Shown: piece by piece, positions 18,307 through 27,227 of the stretch | Layout of the letters: each line of letters starts with the position of its first letter | Position numbering within the stretch: position 1 is the stretch's first letter | Source: Mycobacterium sp. SMC-4 | GTDB lineage: Bacteria > Actinomycetota > Actinomycetes > Mycobacteriales > Mycobacteriaceae | Length of the DNA stretch: 64,000 bases | Direction of reading: 5' to 3' | Assembly (NCBI RefSeq): GCF_025263265.1 | Contig: NZ_CP079872.1 | Span: 1-64,000, forward strand | Notes under the pieces: generated by a model | The model's input: the letters and a program-made list of their open reading frames with translations, nothing else | What the model was told of the DNA's origin: nothing | Databases searched by the model: none | Made by a program: the position numbers and the translations under genes

Positions 18307-19332
18307 GTGTCAGCAGCCACTTGGCATGTCCGCTGTCGTCGCGCTGCTGCGGCCGCCACAGCGATCGGATTGCTCGTAGCCGGGTGTTCGTCTTCTTCGG
18401 ATGAGCCGGTGCCGCCAGCGACTGCTGCGCAGTCTTCAGAACAACCACAAAGTGAGACCGCCGGTGTTGATCCGTCCCCTGTTGTGCCAGTTCAAACCGT
18501 CCGGTCTGGACTCGTCGTAGAGACTCGGAATGATCAACGCGTGACGATCGGGTTTGTCGACCCCCAAACAGGTAACTACTCCAAACATGCCGTATTCGAA
18601 AATGTTGATTTTTACAAAGACGAAACACTGCTCGATAGCCACGATATTCGGCTAGCTCCAGATTTATTAAGGTACGCAGTTACGCGAAAGAACTCGAATA
18701 CTGTGGGATGGGTGAACGAAGATGGCTCGTTCACCGATGTGACACCAGAGGGCGTGCCCTCGGGGCCCTTCGATGGGCCTGCGCCCGCCTACCAAGCAAT
18801 CGGTTTTGATGGCGCCGGGAACTTCTACTTCACCGAACAAAGGGACCTTGATGTCGCCTGGTACGTGGTCAAGGCAAGTGACGGGTCACGTGTGGCCGCG
18901 GCAGAGCCTCTCGACCCCCCTGGCAACCTAAAGGGCAAGCGAACGTCCGACATCGCACGGAACGGCGCTGGCGAACTATACGCCCGGAAATGGAGTTGCG
19001 GAAAGAATCGAGGCCCCTACATTTCACTCGACCGGGCTGCCCTCATTCCCGATATGCGCAATGACTACACGGACCGGACCCTGATAGTTCGGAAGGTGGA
19101 CGAGGAGGGATGCGGCGTTGGCACTCCCGCAGATAAAGTTTCACTGCTGCCGGAAGCAAACGAATCAAGAATTTCAAATCCTGTTGGGAGCCCAGACGGG
19201 CAGCATGTCGCATTTAGGCGAAACGTATCCGAGCTGTGGATCACCGATAGCAATGGCGGTGGCGCCCCAAGAGAAGTCGAGCTGAATGGAATTGACCTCG
19301 ATGAAAGCACCACGCTCGTCGGTTGGACGTAG
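18307..19332 (+). CDS. Lipoprotein with predicted beta-propeller-like body
   Basis: 341 residues if GTG 18307 is the start; AAGAGGTGGG lies directly upstream, and longer frames back to 18031 carry no better signal. The N-terminus has an Arg-rich n-region, a hydrophobic stretch and the lipobox LLVAGC, so it is a lipid-anchored envelope protein. The body has repeated short beta-like segments (VGFVDPQTGNYSK, GFDGAGNFYFTEQRD, DIARNGAGELYARK, GSPDGQHVAFRR), as in TolB/propeller folds. Base use is noticeably more AT-rich than in neighbours around 18.58-18.70 kb, suggesting separate origin. Function unknown. Confidence 0.65.
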   Translation: MSAATWHVRCRRAAAAATAIGLLVAGCSSSSDEPVPPATAAQSSEQPQSETAGVDPSPVVPVQTVRSGLVVETRNDQRVTIGFVDPQTGNYSKHAVFENVDFYKDETLLDSHDIRLAPDLLRYAVTRKNSNTVGWVNEDGSFTDVTPEGVPSGPFDGPAPAYQAIGFDGAGNFYFTEQRDLDVAWYVVKASDGSRVAAAEPLDPPGNLKGKRTSDIARNGAGELYARKWSCGKNRGPYISLDRAALIPDMRNDYTDRTLIVRKVDEEGCGVGTPADKVSLLPEANESRISNPVGSPDGQHVAFRRNVSELWITDSNGGGAPREVELNGIDLDESTTLVGWT

Positions 19333-19487
19333 ATCAAAACCTCGGTCAAGAAACTCGCGTACTGCCAATCCGCTTAACCGCCGCTCCGTAAAGTCCGTCT
19401 AGACGAGCTATGGGGCCCTGGCGGCACAGATCGGGGCTACGTGCTCCCGCAGGACCGATCCGAGGTGCCGGGCGTGTCCGAAAGGAG

Positions 19488-19505
19488 GAGGCGCTGGACC
19501 GCCTC
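19488..19505. terminator. Hairpin between convergent lipoprotein genes
   Basis: GAGGCG and CGCCTC pair around the loop CTGGAC in the 210-base gap between convergent genes at 19332 and 19544. No T-run follows, so the terminator role is tentative. Confidence 0.3.
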
Positions 19506-19543
19506 AGGCTCGCCGCCGAAGCCCGCTCGAAAGCGGACGCAAA

Positions 19544-21202
19544 TCACCGGTGTGGCAGGACAGTGACGGTGCGTTCGGCGATAACGTCGGGTTGTCCTTC
19601 TTGACTTACAGTCACGGTCACGGTGTAGTCGCCGGGCGCCTTGGCTTTGACGAAGGTGCCGGCGTTGTAGGAGTCGCAGTTCGAAGTAGCTTTGGTTTCG
19701 GAAGTACCGGGACCGGAGATGCGCACGGTCGACGTGCAGCCGGATCGGACCTGGTCTGGCCCCGAGAAGGATTTCCAAAAGACCTGGATGCTTTTGGCGC
19801 CGGTGTTATCGGCGCGGTAGGTGTCGCCTTCGACCCGGTCGTACGCCCAGGTCGACACCTCGACCCGGTCGATGACCGACCCTGGCGCCGCTGGTACGGA
19901 AGTCTGCGGGGCGGGGGTTGGTGTAGAGCTGCGCAGCCGGAAGTCCTTCACCGAGGTCCTAGACGCCTCATCAAGTCCACCGGCAACCAGATCCCCGAGT
20001 TGTTGGGGCAATTCGGTGAGCACAGCGACGGCGACGCTGAGGCGGTGCAGCGCCTCCTTTCGGACGTTGCTGCCGCCTTGAGCTTCGGCATGTGTGACAA
20101 GGCACTGACTGATATCACCGATCATGTTGACGACTTCGCCGTAGGTGATCTTGGGGCCGACGTCGGTGGCGTTGTCAGCAGTGGCAAAACAGTCCCATGT
20201 GCCGGGAATGTGCTCAAAACGCTTCAGGTCGATATTGAGCATGCTCATACCAGACAACAGGCTTTTCGCGAGGATGCCCTGCGGCTGCGGGGTCATCCGG
20301 ATATCTCCTTCGGTGACACCGCGGTTGAGGATGAACCGTCCGGCGGAGCGGCCGGCCAGTACCCCCCTGTTGGTAGATGTCAGGCCAGCAGTGATTGTTC
20401 CGGCTGAGTCGGCCATGCTCATAGTCTGGGTGACGATCCATTCGCCGCCGATGGTCTCTGGCGCCACCGTGATTGCGTAGAACGCTCCGGTGGCGTTCTC
20501 GAAGTCAATGCCGATCGCACCGTCGACGTTCACCAGACATCCGGCGACTGCGCCGGGACGCACAGCGGTCAAAACATAGTCGGTGCCGTCGAGGTTCAGC
20601 TCACTTTTGTTGCGGCACGGTGACTTCGACTCCCCGCGGACCATCTCGCCGAAGACGCGACCGACCCCGTCTTCGATCACCTTCAGTACGTCAATCACAC
20701 TGACCCAGAATGCGGTCAGGTGAGTGACTTCTGCGGTGACTGTCTTTGTGGCCGGATCCCACGTGGCGGGGAACATATCCTGCTGATTCGGATCATTGGT
20801 GGATCTCGACTCTACGACAGGTACCGCGGTGGAGGTCATTTTCGCGGCGAGATCGGGTCGGTCGCTCAGATCGAACTGCAACCGCACCGGGGCGCTGGGC
20901 TGCGTTGCTCCCTGGTCGAGCTCCACGCTGAGTGGAGTGGTCAACACCGTGAGCGCCTCGCCCGGCTCAGCCTCGATACCAGCAGGGGTGAGAGTGAGTT
21001 GCCGCCCAAGGTCGCCCCCCTCGGGCGAAACATCCACGCGCACTCCATCGACCACCACCGACCCCGCATGTTCACCATGAGATACAGATGTGGTCGGGGG
21101 CGGTGCACTTGTTGACGGCTGTTCACCAGTCAGGAACGCGCACGAGGATAGGAGCACGGCGGCCACGCCGACCACCGAGACAAGCCAACTACGCTCAGTC
21201 AC
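19544..21202 (-). CDS. Large lipoprotein with C-terminal Ig-like domain
   Basis: 552 residues. GTG 21202 is chosen because GAGGAGGGCGAGG lies just upstream; an ATG at 21217 is the alternative. The signal sequence ends in the lipobox LLSSC, followed by a Ser/Thr/Pro linker. Two beta-rich parts follow: about 50-185, including DVSPEGGDLGRQLTLTPAG, and a C-terminal PKD/Ig-like domain (about 450-552, ...APGDYTVTVTVSQEG...ERTVTVLP). Six or more Cys are present, compatible with disulfides. Likely surface-exposed. Function unknown. It lies in a group of accessory envelope genes between the two T4SS blocks. Confidence 0.65.
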   Translation of the reverse strand: MTERSWLVSVVGVAAVLLSSCAFLTGEQPSTSAPPPTTSVSHGEHAGSVVVDGVRVDVSPEGGDLGRQLTLTPAGIEAEPGEALTVLTTPLSVELDQGATQPSAPVRLQFDLSDRPDLAAKMTSTAVPVVESRSTNDPNQQDMFPATWDPATKTVTAEVTHLTAFWVSVIDVLKVIEDGVGRVFGEMVRGESKSPCRNKSELNLDGTDYVLTAVRPGAVAGCLVNVDGAIGIDFENATGAFYAITVAPETIGGEWIVTQTMSMADSAGTITAGLTSTNRGVLAGRSAGRFILNRGVTEGDIRMTPQPQGILAKSLLSGMSMLNIDLKRFEHIPGTWDCFATADNATDVGPKITYGEVVNMIGDISQCLVTHAEAQGGSNVRKEALHRLSVAVAVLTELPQQLGDLVAGGLDEASRTSVKDFRLRSSTPTPAPQTSVPAAPGSVIDRVEVSTWAYDRVEGDTYRADNTGAKSIQVFWKSFSGPDQVRSGCTSTVRISGPGTSETKATSNCDSYNAGTFVKAKAPGDYTVTVTVSQEGQPDVIAERTVTVLPHR

Positions 21203-21367
21203 CCTCGCCCTCCTCATCCCCGGTGTACTGGTCCAAGCCCCTGTGACCCTTGAATCATCTTGCAAGGAAATCATTCTGGGACTCTCGCGTGCGGCTCGTA
21301 CTTTGGTGGCACACCTGGGTAGCGACTGTGGTCGCGCTGGTCCAACGGGATCTCGAATGTGCGGCGA

Positions 21368-21727
21368 TCAACCGCAGTAGTTCTCGGGGTTGCTGCGGCA
21401 TTCCCTCATCACATCGCGCGGGTCGCCGATCTTCACCACTTTCGATGCTCGACCACCCGGCAAGACCCAGTCAGACCACGGATTGGCCGGATCAACCGGG
21501 TACGCACCGGGATACTGCGCCGCCCGTTGGACCACGGGCGTGCCGCCAACGAACTGCGACGGACTTGTAGAGCAGGTGAGGCCAACGCCAATCTTCATGT
21601 GGGGCCGAAGGTCCTCGCACAGCTCATGGACAGTGATCGTTTCCGCTGCTGCCGCGCCAGGCGCTAACAGCAGGCCACCAACCGCCATGCCGCTCACTGC
21701 GATAGCGACTAGCACTGTACGAATCAT
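21368..21727 (-). CDS. Small secreted protein with four cysteines
   Basis: 119 residues from ATG 21727, with GGGGGAT upstream. A clear Sec signal peptide ends near APGAAAAE. The mature part has four Cys (ELCEDL, LTCST, RECRSN, NYCG), which could form two disulfides. No family recognised. It sits alone between two envelope-protein genes. Confidence 0.55.
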   Translation of the reverse strand: MIRTVLVAIAVSGMAVGGLLLAPGAAAAETITVHELCEDLRPHMKIGVGLTCSTSPSQFVGGTPVVQRAAQYPGAYPVDPANPWSDWVLPGGRASKVVKIGDPRDVMRECRSNPENYCG

Positions 21728-21980
21728 TGGATCCCCCCATGGATCTGCTTGAAGTGTCTGCAGCGGCGTTGCTCTGCTATAGCTGGAAGTGAATCTAGCA
21801 GCCGACCGACCGCGCCGGACGTCCATTTGCAACTCGCATCTACCTGGGCGTTGGACTCCACGGCGCAGAACCTCGTTTGTGCGCCCCGGTATCTAGGTGA
21901 GTTCGCCGCGCGAGGCCTGGCACTTCCCATCTCGTGGTCAGGTCACCCACCCGGCCACATGCGAGATCGTCGTAGCACGG

Positions 21981-22967
21981 CTACTCGCCGGTACCCATCT
22001 TCCGCAGTTCGGCGGCGGTCATCGAACCCATTGACTGCCCGGCTGCGCTGACCACATCTACACGCTGGACGACCTGGCGCAGCCAGAGGCCCTCGTCATC
22101 GTCGAACGCCACCGGGATGCCGAACAGTTCCGCGTGATTGTCGTAGGGGCTCAGCTCAAGAACTACGGGAGGGGCATCCATCACCACCGTTACTACCCCA
22201 CCGTTGACCGACACATCAGTGACCGCTTCGGCGAGCATCACCCCTGCTGCGGCCCGCTCATCGATGTACTCCTGGAATGCCAGTTGAACCTCAGCCTGAG
22301 TCGGATCTGGACGGGCAGCAGGGGCCGGCTCGGGCGCGGCTGCCGGGGGCGGGTCCTGCGCGGTGGATGCCCCAGCGGGAGCAGCGGGGCAGTCCAGCAT
22401 GAACTTGAAGCTGTTGTCCGCGATGGACGCGCCCTGCTCGGCAGCGGTGATCACACCGAACTCGTCGGACTTGATCACGCCAGCCTTCATGGTGTTGCCG
22501 ACCATGTAGTCGCACTGCGCCACGATCCGCCAGTTGGCGCGGTCGAAGATCCCCCGCTCGCGGTTGACACCGTCAACGATGTGCTGACCGAGATCGACCG
22601 CGTCGACCTTGATCCCGTTCTTCTCCTCGGCGAACGAGATCGGAGACGGGATCACGACGGGCGCCTTGACCACCTGCGGGGCCTCGGCTTCCTTGGCCGG
22701 GGCAGCGTCACTGTTGCTGTCACTCTTTTTGTCGTCGCCGCCGCACGCCCCGCTGAGCGCAATTAGGACCACGAATGCGGCGGCGCCGCCGCCGACCCAC
22801 TTGTAGACCTTCTTCTTCTCCTCGGGGGACTTCGCGGCCCAGTCGGCCTTAGCCTGCTCCATGCGCTCTTCGCGGGCTGCCTTCTTCGCATCCTCGGCGG
22901 CGAGCTTTTCTTCCGCTGCCCGCTGGGCTTTCAGATTCTTCAGCGCTTTGCGTTCGCGACGCCCCAC
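21981..22967 (-). CDS. Membrane-anchored protein with basic coiled-coil N-terminus
   Basis: 328 residues from GTG 22967, with AGGGGGA upstream; the frame extends 14 codons further to ATG 23009 without a better signal. The N-terminus (about 1-60) is highly charged and helical (KALKNLKAQRAAEEKLAAEDAKK...). One membrane helix ending in ALSGACGG (about 58-78) follows, then an extracytoplasmic region of about 240 residues with a Pro/Ala linker near 215-235. No named family. Likely part of the envelope set of the plasmid. Confidence 0.6.
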   Translation of the reverse strand: MGRRERKALKNLKAQRAAEEKLAAEDAKKAAREERMEQAKADWAAKSPEEKKKVYKWVGGGAAAFVVLIALSGACGGDDKKSDSNSDAAPAKEAEAPQVVKAPVVIPSPISFAEEKNGIKVDAVDLGQHIVDGVNRERGIFDRANWRIVAQCDYMVGNTMKAGVIKSDEFGVITAAEQGASIADNSFKFMLDCPAAPAGASTAQDPPPAAAPEPAPAARPDPTQAEVQLAFQEYIDERAAAGVMLAEAVTDVSVNGGVVTVVMDAPPVVLELSPYDNHAELFGIPVAFDDDEGLWLRQVVQRVDVVSAAGQSMGSMTAAELRKMGTGE

Positions 22968-23201
22968 GGAAAATCCCCCTGTGTGTCCAGTGACCGTTTT
23001 TCTGACCATAGCCTCAGTGGCTGACGCGCGTCAGCCATACCTCGTTCAGCGCGGTGTTCTTAGGACAGTCGCCCCCGTCGATGCCTGCCTGCGCCAACTA
23101 CTCTCGTCGATTCAATGAATCAGGACGCTGGTGGTGCTATATCTAGGACGACTCGCTCCGGGGATATCCAGACCGTCGGGGCATCGGGATAGGGGCTCGC
23201 G

Positions 23202-23870
23202 GTGTCCGACTTCTTATTCGTTCTTTTTTTGGTGTTTTTGGCCGTTGTCGCTGTTGCAGCGGTGGCGGTAGCTGGGCTGGTGATATTCGGCTTTGTGAAG
23301 GGGGAAGGGCGCTGGCCGGGCTTCTCGGCGAAGCTATTTACGAGGGCTCCAGGTTCGACGGCGCCGGCATCGAGTAGCGCACCTGGTCGCAGACCCGCTC
23401 AACCGCCGGGTCGAAAGCCGAAGCCGTCAGTGAATCCGCCAGGATCGGGCAAGTTGCCTGCTGCGGTGACGCCGCCGGTTCGGTGGACCGCAGCCCGTGG
23501 TTGGCCGTGGATCGCCGGGGCCGGTGTCGTTGTCGGAGTAGCCGGCACGGCTGCTGCGACCGCTATCGCCGGCGGGTGCGGAGCGCCTGATCACGGTGCC
23601 GAGGGAACCGCGCGGCAGTTTTCGGCTGCCGAACAGAGTTACCTGCGAAGCGTCAAGGCGTGGTCTGGCGGGTCCGACGAATGGCCGTCAGACGAGGTCC
23701 TGGTTGATCAAGGTCATACGATATGCAGTCACCTCAAAGCGCACCCAGGCCTGATGACAGAAGCAGCGATCTTGTCGGCAGGTCTGGAAGTGAGGACCGC
23801 ACTGGCTAACCATCAGGTGCGGACGGCGATTGTGGAGCTATGCCCCGGCCAGCGGCATCGCATCGGGTGA
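23202..23870 (+). CDS. Membrane protein with DUF732-like C-terminus
   Basis: 222 residues. An N-terminal helix (about 5-32) and a second hydrophobic stretch (about 100-125) flank a basic Pro-rich loop. The last 75 residues (AEQSYLRSVKAW...DQGHTICSHLKAHPG...AIVELCP) match the pattern of mycobacterial DUF732 proteins, small secreted helical domains with two Cys. It is divergent from the gene at 22967, and the 234-base gap should hold both promoters. Confidence 0.6.
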   Translation: MSDFLFVLFLVFLAVVAVAAVAVAGLVIFGFVKGEGRWPGFSAKLFTRAPGSTAPASSSAPGRRPAQPPGRKPKPSVNPPGSGKLPAAVTPPVRWTAARGWPWIAGAGVVVGVAGTAAATAIAGGCGAPDHGAEGTARQFSAAEQSYLRSVKAWSGGSDEWPSDEVLVDQGHTICSHLKAHPGLMTEAAILSAGLEVRTALANHQVRTAIVELCPGQRHRIG

Positions 23871-24002
23871 GCGTCATCGACTCCGTAATGATCAGCAATT
23901 CTAAAGTGTGGCCCGGTCTCGGGGGGCCGCCTCCAAAGGTGTTGCGCACCAGCCTGTAATAGCCGCCATTCTCCATTTTGAGATGGCCCGCGGTGACGAA
24001 GC

Positions 24003-25463
24003 CTATAGCTCTACGTCGTTGCGGTGGTCGGCCCACAGTCTCCGAAGTCGGTTTGCCGCACGCGAATAGTGTTCTTCAGCAACGCGATCTGTTGTACCAC
24101 TCCGTTGGAGAATCTGACGGATGGCCTGGTCGTAGTAGTGCAGAAACACCGACCAGTCCGGAATCTCGACGGATGTGCCCACACCACCCCTGACGAGCAG
24201 GCGAGCGTGTTCCCGAGTTGGTGGCAGCAGTTCCTGCCACCTTAGTGTGGCTCCCAGGTCGCTGCTGAGGTTCTTGTGGGCATCGGCCTGCCCGAGGCTT
24301 TGACTGCGCCGGTTGGTCAGCCCCGACCAGTTCTCGGCGGCGGTCAGTAGTTCTTCCTCGCGGGCGCCGAACATGATCACCGAGGCGCCGAAAATGTCGC
24401 GCAACTCGTTGGCGTACGTGGGGCCGTAGACGGTGTCCAGCGACGAGGATGCCTGAACTGCGGCCATAAAGTTGATCCCGAGGCCACGGCCTTCACCGAC
24501 GATCCTACGCAGCGACGGAATCGGTGCGGTGTTGGGCAACTCATCAACGATGATCAGTAGTCGATGCATCGGTTCACGCGCGGAAGTCTTCTCACGCCAG
24601 CGTCGCACCAGAGAATCCAGCAAGGTCACCGCAGACCCCGCCACGGTGCCATCTGCCGGCGCGAGCACGTACAGCGTGGCCTGTGGGTCATCGAGGAATT
24701 CGGGGGTGAAGGCTTCGGCGCCGGGTCGTTTCACCAAAGAGGTCCGCAGCCACGGTGTGATCGCCTTGCGCATAGTGATGGCGACCGAATCCCGCTGCCG
24801 CGGATCCATTTCCATGATCCGCAACATGCCCATCGACAGGGTTGGGTACTCGTGGCAAATCGCGGCGGCCTGTGCCCACCCCGGTTCAGCGGTGTTCTCC
24901 GGGTCGATATTGTCCACCCCAGTCAAAACCCAGTCCATACCCTTGTTGTTGCCCTGGGGACTGGCCGCATACAAGAACGCCGCCAGCGGCCCGGCGGCCT
25001 GGGATTCCCACACGCCGCCGTCGGAGACCTGGTCCGCGCCTGAGCCCAACCCCACCGTCGACATCTGCATGATCGTTTCGGCCACAGTCAAGGCTTCATA
25101 GGGGCTGTCGATGGTCACCGTCGGGTCATAGGTGTTGGCGACAATGCCGTCCGGGTAGACCGGGGATTTCAGGGGCCGCAAATCAAGCAATGCCCGCGGC
25201 CCCCAACGCCGTTGCATCACGTTTTGCATCAGGTCGTCCTTTGAGGAGACCACGACCGCCGGCCCGCCCCACAACACCGCGGCCGGTGCCAGAATCCGAC
25301 GCGACTTTCCGGTGTCCGAGGGTGCCGAGACCAGCACCATCGGGGCACTGCGCGGCACGTACAGTTCCTCCCCGGACCTCGGTGCCCGCCGCCGAGCAAA
25401 CCCGCAGTAGGTGGTGGGCGTCGGGGTAAACGCCGGGGCCGCGCTCACCGCGGAACTAGCCAC
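24003..25463 (-). CDS. VirD4/TraG-like T4SS coupling ATPase
   Basis: 486 residues from GTG 25463. Walker A is SAPSDTGKS (about 46-54), Walker B is LLIIVDELPN (about 306-315), and the C-terminal half carries typical TraG/VirD4 features (GLGINFMAAVQASSSLDTVYG...NELRDIFGASVIMFG). The all-alpha domain lies at about 110-215. These proteins link the relaxase-DNA complex to the channel. Unlike most family members there is no N-terminal membrane helix. The start overlaps a gene that duplicates the all-alpha domain. It is followed by convergent genes. Confidence 0.85.
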   Translation of the reverse strand: MASSAVSAAPAFTPTPTTYCGFARRRAPRSGEELYVPRSAPMVLVSAPSDTGKSRRILAPAAVLWGGPAVVVSSKDDLMQNVMQRRWGPRALLDLRPLKSPVYPDGIVANTYDPTVTIDSPYEALTVAETIMQMSTVGLGSGADQVSDGGVWESQAAGPLAAFLYAASPQGNNKGMDWVLTGVDNIDPENTAEPGWAQAAAICHEYPTLSMGMLRIMEMDPRQRDSVAITMRKAITPWLRTSLVKRPGAEAFTPEFLDDPQATLYVLAPADGTVAGSAVTLLDSLVRRWREKTSAREPMHRLLIIVDELPNTAPIPSLRRIVGEGRGLGINFMAAVQASSSLDTVYGPTYANELRDIFGASVIMFGAREEELLTAAENWSGLTNRRSQSLGQADAHKNLSSDLGATLRWQELLPPTREHARLLVRGGVGTSVEIPDWSVFLHYYDQAIRQILQRSGTTDRVAEEHYSRAANRLRRLWADHRNDVEL

Positions 25464-25878
25464 AACGCTGCTCCCACTGATCCTCGGTCGCGTCCAGCGC
25501 GTCCAAGGCGGTACGCACCGCTGCGAGGATCGAATTCCTATGGCGTGGTGCCGCTGTCAGCATCTCCACGACCGATTGCCCTGACATGGTGGCTGCTACG
25601 GAGCATCTCAGCGCTGCCTGCGCCCAACCGGGCGTCTGCACATCTTCCGGATCGGTGTTGTCGACGGCTACGCGTACCCACTGGATGCCCCGGTCGTTTC
25701 CGCGCGGGGACGCGGCGAACAACAGCGCGGCAAGGGGACTCACTGCCTGGACGTCCCAGATACTCGCCGGACGGTCCCGACCAAGTCCCTGCTTGCCCAC
25801 TCGCAGGAGCGATTCGGCCTGCACGATCGCCGCATACTCACAATCCACGTAACGGGTCGGATCGTCCCCTGACATCAT
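25456..25878 (-). CDS. Stand-alone homologue of the coupling-protein all-alpha domain
   Basis: 140 residues from ATG 25878; a second ATG is adjacent. It aligns over nearly its full length to residues about 110-220 of the VirD4-like protein encoded next: IWDVQAVSPLAALLFAASPRGND matches VWESQAAGPLAAFLYAASPQGNN, and VDNTDPEDVQTPGWAQAA matches VDNIDPENTAEPGWAQAA. No Walker motifs. It overlaps the coupling-protein start by 8 bases, so the two are probably co-translated. It might compete with or recruit substrates through the all-alpha domain, or be the remnant of a duplicated virD4. Confidence 0.7.
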   Translation of the reverse strand: MMSGDDPTRYVDCEYAAIVQAESLLRVGKQGLGRDRPASIWDVQAVSPLAALLFAASPRGNDRGIQWVRVAVDNTDPEDVQTPGWAQAALRCSVAATMSGQSVVEMLTAAPRHRNSILAAVRTALDALDATEDQWEQRCG

Positions 25879-26467
25879 GACTGCATGCTGCCAGAAAGCG
25901 CATAATCAATCAACACGTCGACATATGCTGCACGCCCGTCCGGACTGCGACTACCGTCCGCCCTATGGATGCGTGCCTGATGTGGGCCTGACACCGCACC
26001 CTCTCATCAGAGAATGCACGCGGGGTGTTCTTAATGGGGTCTGCTGCACGATTGGTGACGTCTGAGCTGGCTTGTCTCAGGTGACCGACACGAACCGCAA
26101 GCTGATTCAGAGGCCATCAAGCAGGGCATGGCTCGGGGCGAAGGCCAGGCCGCGATGGTGAAACGCATCCGCAAGGTGATCAACAACCCCGTGCGTGCCG
26201 AGATGATTGCACAGACCGAGGCGGTCAATGCGTATCAGTCGGGATTGATGAACTTTGGTATCGACCGACGTATCGGCATCGTGCAGCGGACCCATGGTCT
26301 GTCTTCTCGCCTCGCCGAAGCTGTGGCGGTTGGAGGCTGGACGCATGGGGAGGGTTATTCACTGCGTGCGGGGAGGCGGGTTAAATTAGGCTGGCATCTG
26401 CACATGGATGTGTATGACGGTTGCTCCTCGACACATCGCTTGTTCTAGACAAAGGGGTGGGAAGTTC
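25879..26467. other. Gap with a phage-like gene fragment
   Basis: The region between the duplicate-domain gene (minus) and the lipoprotein (plus). It holds the fragment at 26059-26448. The first 180 bases show no gene and may hold the promoter for the virD4 pair. Confidence 0.4.
26059..26448 (+). pseudogene. Fragment resembling a phage head-morphogenesis protein
   Basis: The frame is open after a stop at 26056. A piece reading GMARGEGQAAMVKRIRKV...PVRAEMIAQTEAVNAYQSG resembles the RAEMIAQTE segment of Mu gpF/SPP1 gp7-like minor head proteins. The resemblance ends near LMNF, after which the frame looks non-coding. No other phage genes are near, so it is read as a relic. An ATG at 26128 exists without a clear ribosome binding site. 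Confidence 0.35.
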
Positions 26468-27121
26468 ATGGTTCTGTGCAGGCTGGTCGGGATGTCGTCC
26501 GCTGTGTTGGCGGCTGTGCTACTGGCGAGTTGCTCGGGGGCGCCGTCGCTTACCGATGGCGTCGGCGGGGCCGCTTCCGATGTGGTTGCTAACGCTCTTG
26601 CGAAGCCAGACATTACGAACTTGACCAGCGACATGTTTCTGACCGAGCAAGAGTTTCCCGTCGAGGGCGAATACCGCTGGCTTCACGAGGTACGCAGGGT
26701 TGAGAATGCGCCCATGGGTCGTAATGCGGCCGATCCGACCGCTGACGAAAGGTGTCCGTGGGCGGGCGCGATGTCCGTGGGGCAGATTGCAGTCACCAAT
26801 GACAAGTCGGGGAACTTTACGGCTAGTCCGGCTACATTCAAGCTTGACGTTGCGGCCTTTGATCCACCTCAGGATTGCAGGACATTCTGGGAAGACAACT
26901 TTATGGGTATTGATGTAGCCCGAGAGCAACGCAAGATCGACATCCCTGGTGCGTCTGATCTTCTTGTGGGTGCGTACAATTCGCGTAGTTTCGGGGGAGT
27001 CGGGTTCGTCCGCGGCACCATGATTGGCATCCAGGTCTCTCGTGATGGGCCGGGTGAAGTGACAAAGGAGCAAGTGGTCTCGATCTATAGAAAACAGGCT
27101 GAAAAGCTCGCTGGATTCTGA
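26468..27121 (+). CDS. Lipoprotein of unknown function
   Basis: 217 residues from ATG 26468 with GGGGTGGGA upstream. The signal sequence ends in the lipobox LLASC. The mature part (LTSDMFLTEQEFPVEGEYRWLHEV... about 50-210) resembles mycobacterial lipoprotein sensor-type domains in general pattern, but I cannot name a family. It is convergent with eccA, 106 bases away. Confidence 0.6.
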   Translation: MVLCRLVGMSSAVLAAVLLASCSGAPSLTDGVGGAASDVVANALAKPDITNLTSDMFLTEQEFPVEGEYRWLHEVRRVENAPMGRNAADPTADERCPWAGAMSVGQIAVTNDKSGNFTASPATFKLDVAAFDPPQDCRTFWEDNFMGIDVAREQRKIDIPGASDLLVGAYNSRSFGGVGFVRGTMIGIQVSRDGPGEVTKEQVVSIYRKQAEKLAGF

Positions 27122-27227
27122 TCGAGTTTCCCTCTGGATGTGAAGATCAAGCCCGTCGCAGCGGTCTCAGCGAAGGGAACATCCGTCGAACAGCTCAAAG
27201 CTCATGGGTGTCAGCTAAGCCGGGCAC

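Noticed and set aside
17936..18628. 230-codon minus-strand frame
   Set aside because: Overlaps the IS remnant and the lipoprotein signal region antisense; no protein-like pattern.
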